Of a stretch of DNA of 9,538 nucleotides, positions 6,790 through 9,538 are shown piece after piece. The stretch is from Thiopseudomonas sp. (GTDB taxonomy: Bacteria > Pseudomonadota > Gammaproteobacteria > Pseudomonadales > Pseudomonadaceae). The position numbers and the translations under genes were made by a program. How positions within the stretch are numbered: position 1 is the stretch's first letter; every line of letters starts with the position of its first letter. The notes beneath the pieces are model-generated. The model did no database searches. It was given only the letters and a program-made list of their open reading frames with translations, and was not told the origin of the DNA. The stretch spans positions 1 to 9,538 of the forward strand of contig JALOAC010000047.1 in NCBI GenBank assembly GCA_023228985.1, in the 5' to 3' direction.

Positions 6790-6979
6790 TTTAATTGTGT
6801 TACTCGTCTGCGCACCGTTTATTGTGAACCAGTGGCTGCGTTACTCCAGCCACGAAGCCAATCAAGCAGCGATGCTACCTTTTGCAGATAACCCAAGTCA
6901 GGCCAAGCGCATTGAGCAAGAAACTGGTTTGGTATGCCAGCCAGACAGGCTCGCATTACAAACTAGTCTAGACGCTTAA
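6782..6979 (+). CDS. ccoQ: CcoQ-like small membrane subunit of cbb3 oxidase
   Basis: The 65-residue protein has one hydrophobic N-terminal helix (about 2-19) and a short charged tail. The segment EANQAAMLPFADNP (29-42) resembles the conserved A-x-LPFAD stretch after the helix in Pseudomonas CcoQ, a small subunit that stabilises cbb3 oxidase. The tail after residue 43 (QAKRIEQETG and on, with one Cys) is longer than and unlike CcoQ I can recall. The gene overlaps the end of ccoN by 8 bp and has a strong AAGGAG, so the two form one translation unit. Its last 12 bases overlap the end of the LysR gene on the other strand. The call rests on one short motif plus position; it could also be an unrelated small oxidase-associated protein. 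Confidence 0.72.
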   Translation: MLSLIVLLVCAPFIVNQWLRYSSHEANQAAMLPFADNPSQAKRIEQETGLVCQPDRLALQTSLDA

Positions 6980-7789
6980 GCTACGCAACAACTCAAGCGC
7001 TAAGTGCAGATCGGGGTGTGTATTGCCTCTTTTATAAAGCACATAAATAGGCAAAGAAAACTCGGGCGCTGATTGATTATGTACCAGCTGTCCGCTGGCC
7101 AAATAAGGGGCCACAACATGGGTGCGAAAATACCCAGTGCCGCCGTGCTCTAGTATAAGCTGCAACGCTAACGGACCTAGATTGGTTTGGATTTGCGCGT
7201 GGCTCTGTCCTGGGAAGGCGAGTTGATACTGCTGCTTAAAAGCAACACCCCAGTCGATAAACAACCAGGGTTCAGGCTGCTGCGGATGGGCCACCTGAAT
7301 AAGTTTTTCCTCAACCAGCTGCTCAACCTGCATATCAGGACGGTAGTAAGGCTGATGCGCCAGCACCACATTCTGCTCACCACTATCCAAGCCTGATAAC
7401 AGGGTTGCCGCTTCAGCCACCGTAGCCGCAACATTCAAATCGGGCTGCTGTTTGATTAGGCTGTTAAACCAGCGCGTAAGCCATGGGTTCCACAGGCTAA
7501 TTTCAGCAGCTAGCTTTAGCGGTTGCGGCTGGTTTTGCTGCTGCATTGTCTGCACAGCACCGTGCCACGTATTGAGAAAGCTTTGTGCGTAAGGAATAAA
7601 CAGTTCACCCTGCTCAGTCAGGCTAACCCCTGTTGCATTACGCCAAAATAGCTGAGCATTGAGTTGTTGTTCGAGATTTTTTATACGTGCCGTTACGGTG
7701 GTTTGACTGACACACAGCTGCTCGGCGGCCAAAATAAAACTGCCGCTATACACCACTGCCAAAAAAGTACGCGCTAGATTTAAATCCAC
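6968..7789 (-). CDS. LysR-type transcriptional regulator
   Basis: This cytosolic DNA-binding regulator of 273 residues has the N-terminal LysR winged helix-turn-helix (about 3-60), with SFILAAEQLCVSQTTVTARIK at 17-37 as the helix-turn-helix and LTEQGELFIPYA (57-68) closing the domain. A helical linker and a periplasmic-binding-protein-like effector domain (about 90-270) follow. I take the GTG at 7789 as the start: it gives the standard LysR beginning MDLNLARTFL and has GAGGTG 6 bases upstream. A longer frame to 7870 would add 27 residues overlapping the upstream transporter gene and lacks family likeness. It starts 8 bases after the SMR transporter stop, and its ribosome site overlaps that stop, so coupling is likely. 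It is slightly short for the family (about 290-310). The effector and targets are unknown; the adjacent transporter is an obvious candidate. Confidence 0.87.
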   Translation of the reverse strand: MDLNLARTFLAVVYSGSFILAAEQLCVSQTTVTARIKNLEQQLNAQLFWRNATGVSLTEQGELFIPYAQSFLNTWHGAVQTMQQQNQPQPLKLAAEISLWNPWLTRWFNSLIKQQPDLNVAATVAEAATLLSGLDSGEQNVVLAHQPYYRPDMQVEQLVEEKLIQVAHPQQPEPWLFIDWGVAFKQQYQLAFPGQSHAQIQTNLGPLALQLILEHGGTGYFRTHVVAPYLASGQLVHNQSAPEFSLPIYVLYKRGNTHPDLHLALELLRSLSV

Positions 7790-7793
7790 TCGC

Positions 7794-7799
7794 CACCTC
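7794..7799 (-). promoter_or_regulatory. Ribosome-binding site of the LysR gene overlapping the transporter stop
   Basis: On the minus strand TGAGGTGGCGAGTG contains the SMR stop TGA, the GAGGTG ribosome site and the LysR GTG start. The overlap fixes the start at 7789 and suggests translational coupling. Confidence 0.7.
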
Positions 7800-8145
7800 A
7801 ACCCTGTGAGCTTACCCACTGCAAACCTATTACTGAGGCGATTAGGCTTGATAAAAAGAACATTCGCCAAAAGGTCGCCGGCTCATCAAAAAGCAGCATC
7901 CCAGCAATCACTGTACCTATTGCTCCTATTGCGCCCCAAACAGCATAGGCGGTACCTACAGGTATAGGTTTGGCACCACCCATGGATTTGTACAGCAAAA
8001 ACATGCTCAAAGATACACACAGCAAAAACAGTACTAACCAAAATGCTTGCGTCTTGCCAATACTTTGCTGTGCCTTGCCTAAACTAATAGCAAACAAGGT
8101 CTCAAAAAAACCGCCAATAATTAACATCAGCCAATTAACAGTCAT
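7798..8145 (-). CDS. Small multidrug resistance (SMR) family transporter, SugE/Gdx-like
   Basis: A 115-residue inner-membrane protein with four predicted helices (about 4-22, 33-52, 61-82, 92-110). SMR proteins work as dimers that exchange protons for small cations; the SugE/Gdx branch exports guanidinium. The essential membrane Glu is present as Glu15 in GGFFETLFA. The PVGTAYAVWGAIGAIG block (62-77) is closer to SugE (PVGTAYAVWTGIG) than to EmrE (PTGIAYAIWSGVG). Compared with E. coli SugE (105 residues), the loop before helix 3 is about 4 residues longer (KSMGGAKPIPVG for KSLPVG). I chose ATG 8145, which has a GAGTGG-like site upstream; a TTG at 8166 would add 7 residues but has no ribosome site. 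No guanidine riboswitch is visible upstream. Substrate is inferred from family only. Confidence 0.85.
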   Translation of the reverse strand: MTVNWLMLIIGGFFETLFAISLGKAQQSIGKTQAFWLVLFLLCVSLSMFLLYKSMGGAKPIPVGTAYAVWGAIGAIGTVIAGMLLFDEPATFWRMFFLSSLIASVIGLQWVSSQG

Positions 8146-8212
8146 GCTAATCCACTCTAAACTCAAGATTAAAGACTGTTAGCTTAGCTGAAACGGATTG
8201 TGCTGTGTGATA

Positions 8213-8235
8213 GGTGCAACCAAAGCGGTTGCACC
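8213..8235 (-). terminator. Hairpin after the chemoreceptor gene
   Basis: A perfect 9-bp stem (GGTGCAACC at 8213-8221 and its complement at 8227-8235) closes a 5-base loop, 35 bases past the chemoreceptor stop. On the minus strand it is followed by TATCAC, a poor T-tract, so termination may be partial or Rho-assisted. The SMR gene lies further downstream on the same strand. The loop does not carry the ACGR sequence of guanidine-II riboswitch hairpins. Confidence 0.5.
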
Positions 8236-8270
8236 AAGAGACAAAGTCGTTAGCTGTGTTGCTAGCGCAC

Positions 8271-9538
8271 TCAAATAGAAAACCGCTGTGTTTGCTCGTT
8301 TAGCTGGCGGGCAAGCGCCGTCAGCTGACGACTGGCTTCTGCTGTTTGTTGCGTTGCTTGCGCGACTTGCACAATACCCTGGCTTAAACCACTGACGTTC
8401 ACCGTAATATCCTGCGCAACTTGGCTTTGCTCTTCTGCAGCGGTAGAAATTTGCAAGCTAGCAGACTCGATACGCCCCACAGCATCTTGAATATGATCCA
8501 GTGCTGTACCTGACTCCTGCGCACGCTCAACACTATTGCGTGTAAGCTCAGCACTTGCATGCATTTGCTCTACGGCGCGCAAAGAGCCTTTCTGGAATAC
8601 TTCCATTTTTTCACGAATGGTATCCGTCGCATTGCGCGTATTGCCTGCCAGCGAGCGCACTTCGTCTGCCACTACAGCAAAACCTCGACCGGCCTCACCG
8701 GCACGTGCGGCTTCGATAGCGGCGTTCAACGCCAACAGGTTGGTTTGTTCGGCAACACCCTGGATCATATCCAGCACTTGGCTAATATCCTTGGTATGCG
8801 TATTTAACTCCTCAATCACCGTCACCGAATTGAGAATTTGTTCGCTCAAAGAGGTAATCGCATCAATAGAACCACGTACTGCTCTATGGCCGCCACTCGT
8901 CTCCTGCTGCGCCAACGTCGCCATTTCCGCTGCCTGAATCGTGTTGTTAGCCACTTCTTGAATGCTGGCACTCATCTCTTCCATGGCCGTAGCTACTAAA
9001 TGGGTCTGACCTTCTTGCTCATCCACTGTTCGCAGTACCTGTGAGCTAGAGGAGCTCATTTGCTCAGAAGCGGTAGCCACACTAATACTGGCTGCCTGAA
9101 TTTCACCAAGAATCGTTTGGAAATGCTGCAGCAGGTCATTGACCGTTTCTGCCACCTGCCCTACTTCATCCTGACTGAGCACTGGAACACGCAAACGCAA
9201 ATCACTTTTGTTACTGACTTCTAGTAACGTACGTCTGACACGTCTGAGTGGTGAAGTGATTTTACGTGCAAAATAATAGGTGGCCAGCATGCCAAGAAAA
9301 ATAAATATCGCCGTTACGCCCATCAACAGCCAGCGTAACGACACCTGTGAAGCAAACACCTCATCACTGTCAGCCACAGCAGCCAACACCCACTGCGTGC
9401 CGGGAATCGCCGCAAACCCAGCAATACGCTGCAAACCAAAGTACTGGTAGCTGGTTACTCCCTGATTTTGGCTGCGCATTTGCGTGATTGCGGCAGCTAA
9501 GGAGGCATAATCCGGATTTGTTTTTGCTTGCTCACCGG
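8271..9538 (-). CDS. Methyl-accepting chemotaxis protein, 3' part (Cache end, HAMP, signalling domain)
   Basis: The frame stays open to the window edge, so the N-terminus, first membrane helix and most of the sensor are missing; the ATG at 9479 is internal. About 422 residues are visible. In order these are the end of a periplasmic double-Cache sensor (YFGLQRIAGFAAIPGTQW and following), a membrane helix (about LRWLLMGVTAIFIFLGMLA), a HAMP domain (ARKITSPLRRVRRTLLEV onward), and a long coiled-coil signalling domain. The hairpin tip that contacts CheA/CheW is intact (EQTNLLALNAAIEAARAGEA, then GRGFAVVADEVRSLA). It is a membrane chemoreceptor feeding the Che kinase pathway. The C-terminal end (QRFSI) has no NWETF-type CheR tether. 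The ligand cannot be predicted from the part seen. Confidence 0.95.
   Translation of the reverse strand, partial: GEQAKTNPDYASLAAAITQMRSQNQGVTSYQYFGLQRIAGFAAIPGTQWVLAAVADSDEVFASQVSLRWLLMGVTAIFIFLGMLATYYFARKITSPLRRVRRTLLEVSNKSDLRLRVPVLSQDEVGQVAETVNDLLQHFQTILGEIQAASISVATASEQMSSSSSQVLRTVDEQEGQTHLVATAMEEMSASIQEVANNTIQAAEMATLAQQETSGGHRAVRGSIDAITSLSEQILNSVTVIEELNTHTKDISQVLDMIQGVAEQTNLLALNAAIEAARAGEAGRGFAVVADEVRSLAGNTRNATDTIREKMEVFQKGSLRAVEQMHASAELTRNSVERAQESGTALDHIQDAVGRIESASLQISTAAEEQSQVAQDITVNVSGLSQGIVQVAQATQQTAEASRQLTALARQLNEQTQRFSI

Noticed and set aside
7790..7870. N-terminal extension of the LysR protein by 27 residues
   Set aside because: It overlaps the SMR gene, does not resemble LysR N-termini, and the GTG at 7789 has a well-spaced GAGGTG.
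8146..8270. Guanidine riboswitch in front of the SugE/Gdx-like gene
   Set aside because: The single hairpin at 8213-8235 has a GCTTT loop (minus strand) instead of ACGR, there is no second hairpin, and no guanidine-I or -III features were recognised.

Overview
The window looks like chromosome from a moderately low-GC member of the Pseudomonadaceae or a close gammaproteobacterial relative. The CcoN protein is strongly Pseudomonas-like. A pair of inverted REP sequences of the Pseudomonas type (core GTGGGAGCGC...GCGCGAT) sits upstream of it, as does a near-perfect ANR/FNR box. The genus cannot be fixed from the sequence. A pfkA-type 6-phosphofructokinase gene is unusual for classical Pseudomonas, which suggests an atypical lineage. 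No plasmid, phage, transposase, CRISPR, rRNA or tRNA feature was seen.

Layout. Bases 1-199 (+) hold the 3' end of an encapsulated-ferritin-like (EncFtn) gene, followed by a 14-bp hairpin that probably terminates transcription. From about 290 to 4938 three genes lie on the minus strand. In transcription order they are an SLC13-type anion/Na+ permease with two RCK_C-like domains, a membrane Cache-HAMP-GGDEF diguanylate cyclase, and an ATP-type 6-phosphofructokinase. The diguanylate cyclase has its own extended -10 promoter candidate. Bases 4939-5361 are a gene-free divergent region holding the permease leader, a REPIN and an ANR box.

Bases 5362-6979 (+) encode an orphan cbb3 oxidase pair: CcoN, the catalytic subunit, and a small CcoQ-like protein, with no ccoO or ccoP. 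The second gene overlaps tail-to-tail with a LysR regulator gene on the minus strand. That regulator lies directly downstream of an SMR (SugE/Gdx-like) small transporter gene and is probably translationally coupled to it. The window ends with the 3' part of a methyl-accepting chemotaxis protein gene (minus strand).

How the genes may work together. CcoN plus CcoQ would replace the housekeeping catalytic subunit in a hybrid cbb3 oxidase when oxygen is low (inference from the ANR box and from orphan ccoNQ pairs in P. aeruginosa). The diguanylate cyclase and the chemoreceptor are two separate extracellular-sensing (Cache) proteins. The LysR protein is a plausible regulator of the transporter beside it. 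I did not find a clear multi-gene system of unknown type. The most interesting items are the divergent orphan CcoN with its ANR site, the EncFtn protein that ends without a visible cargo-loading tail, and a PfkA with changed allosteric-site residues in a Pseudomonas-like background.
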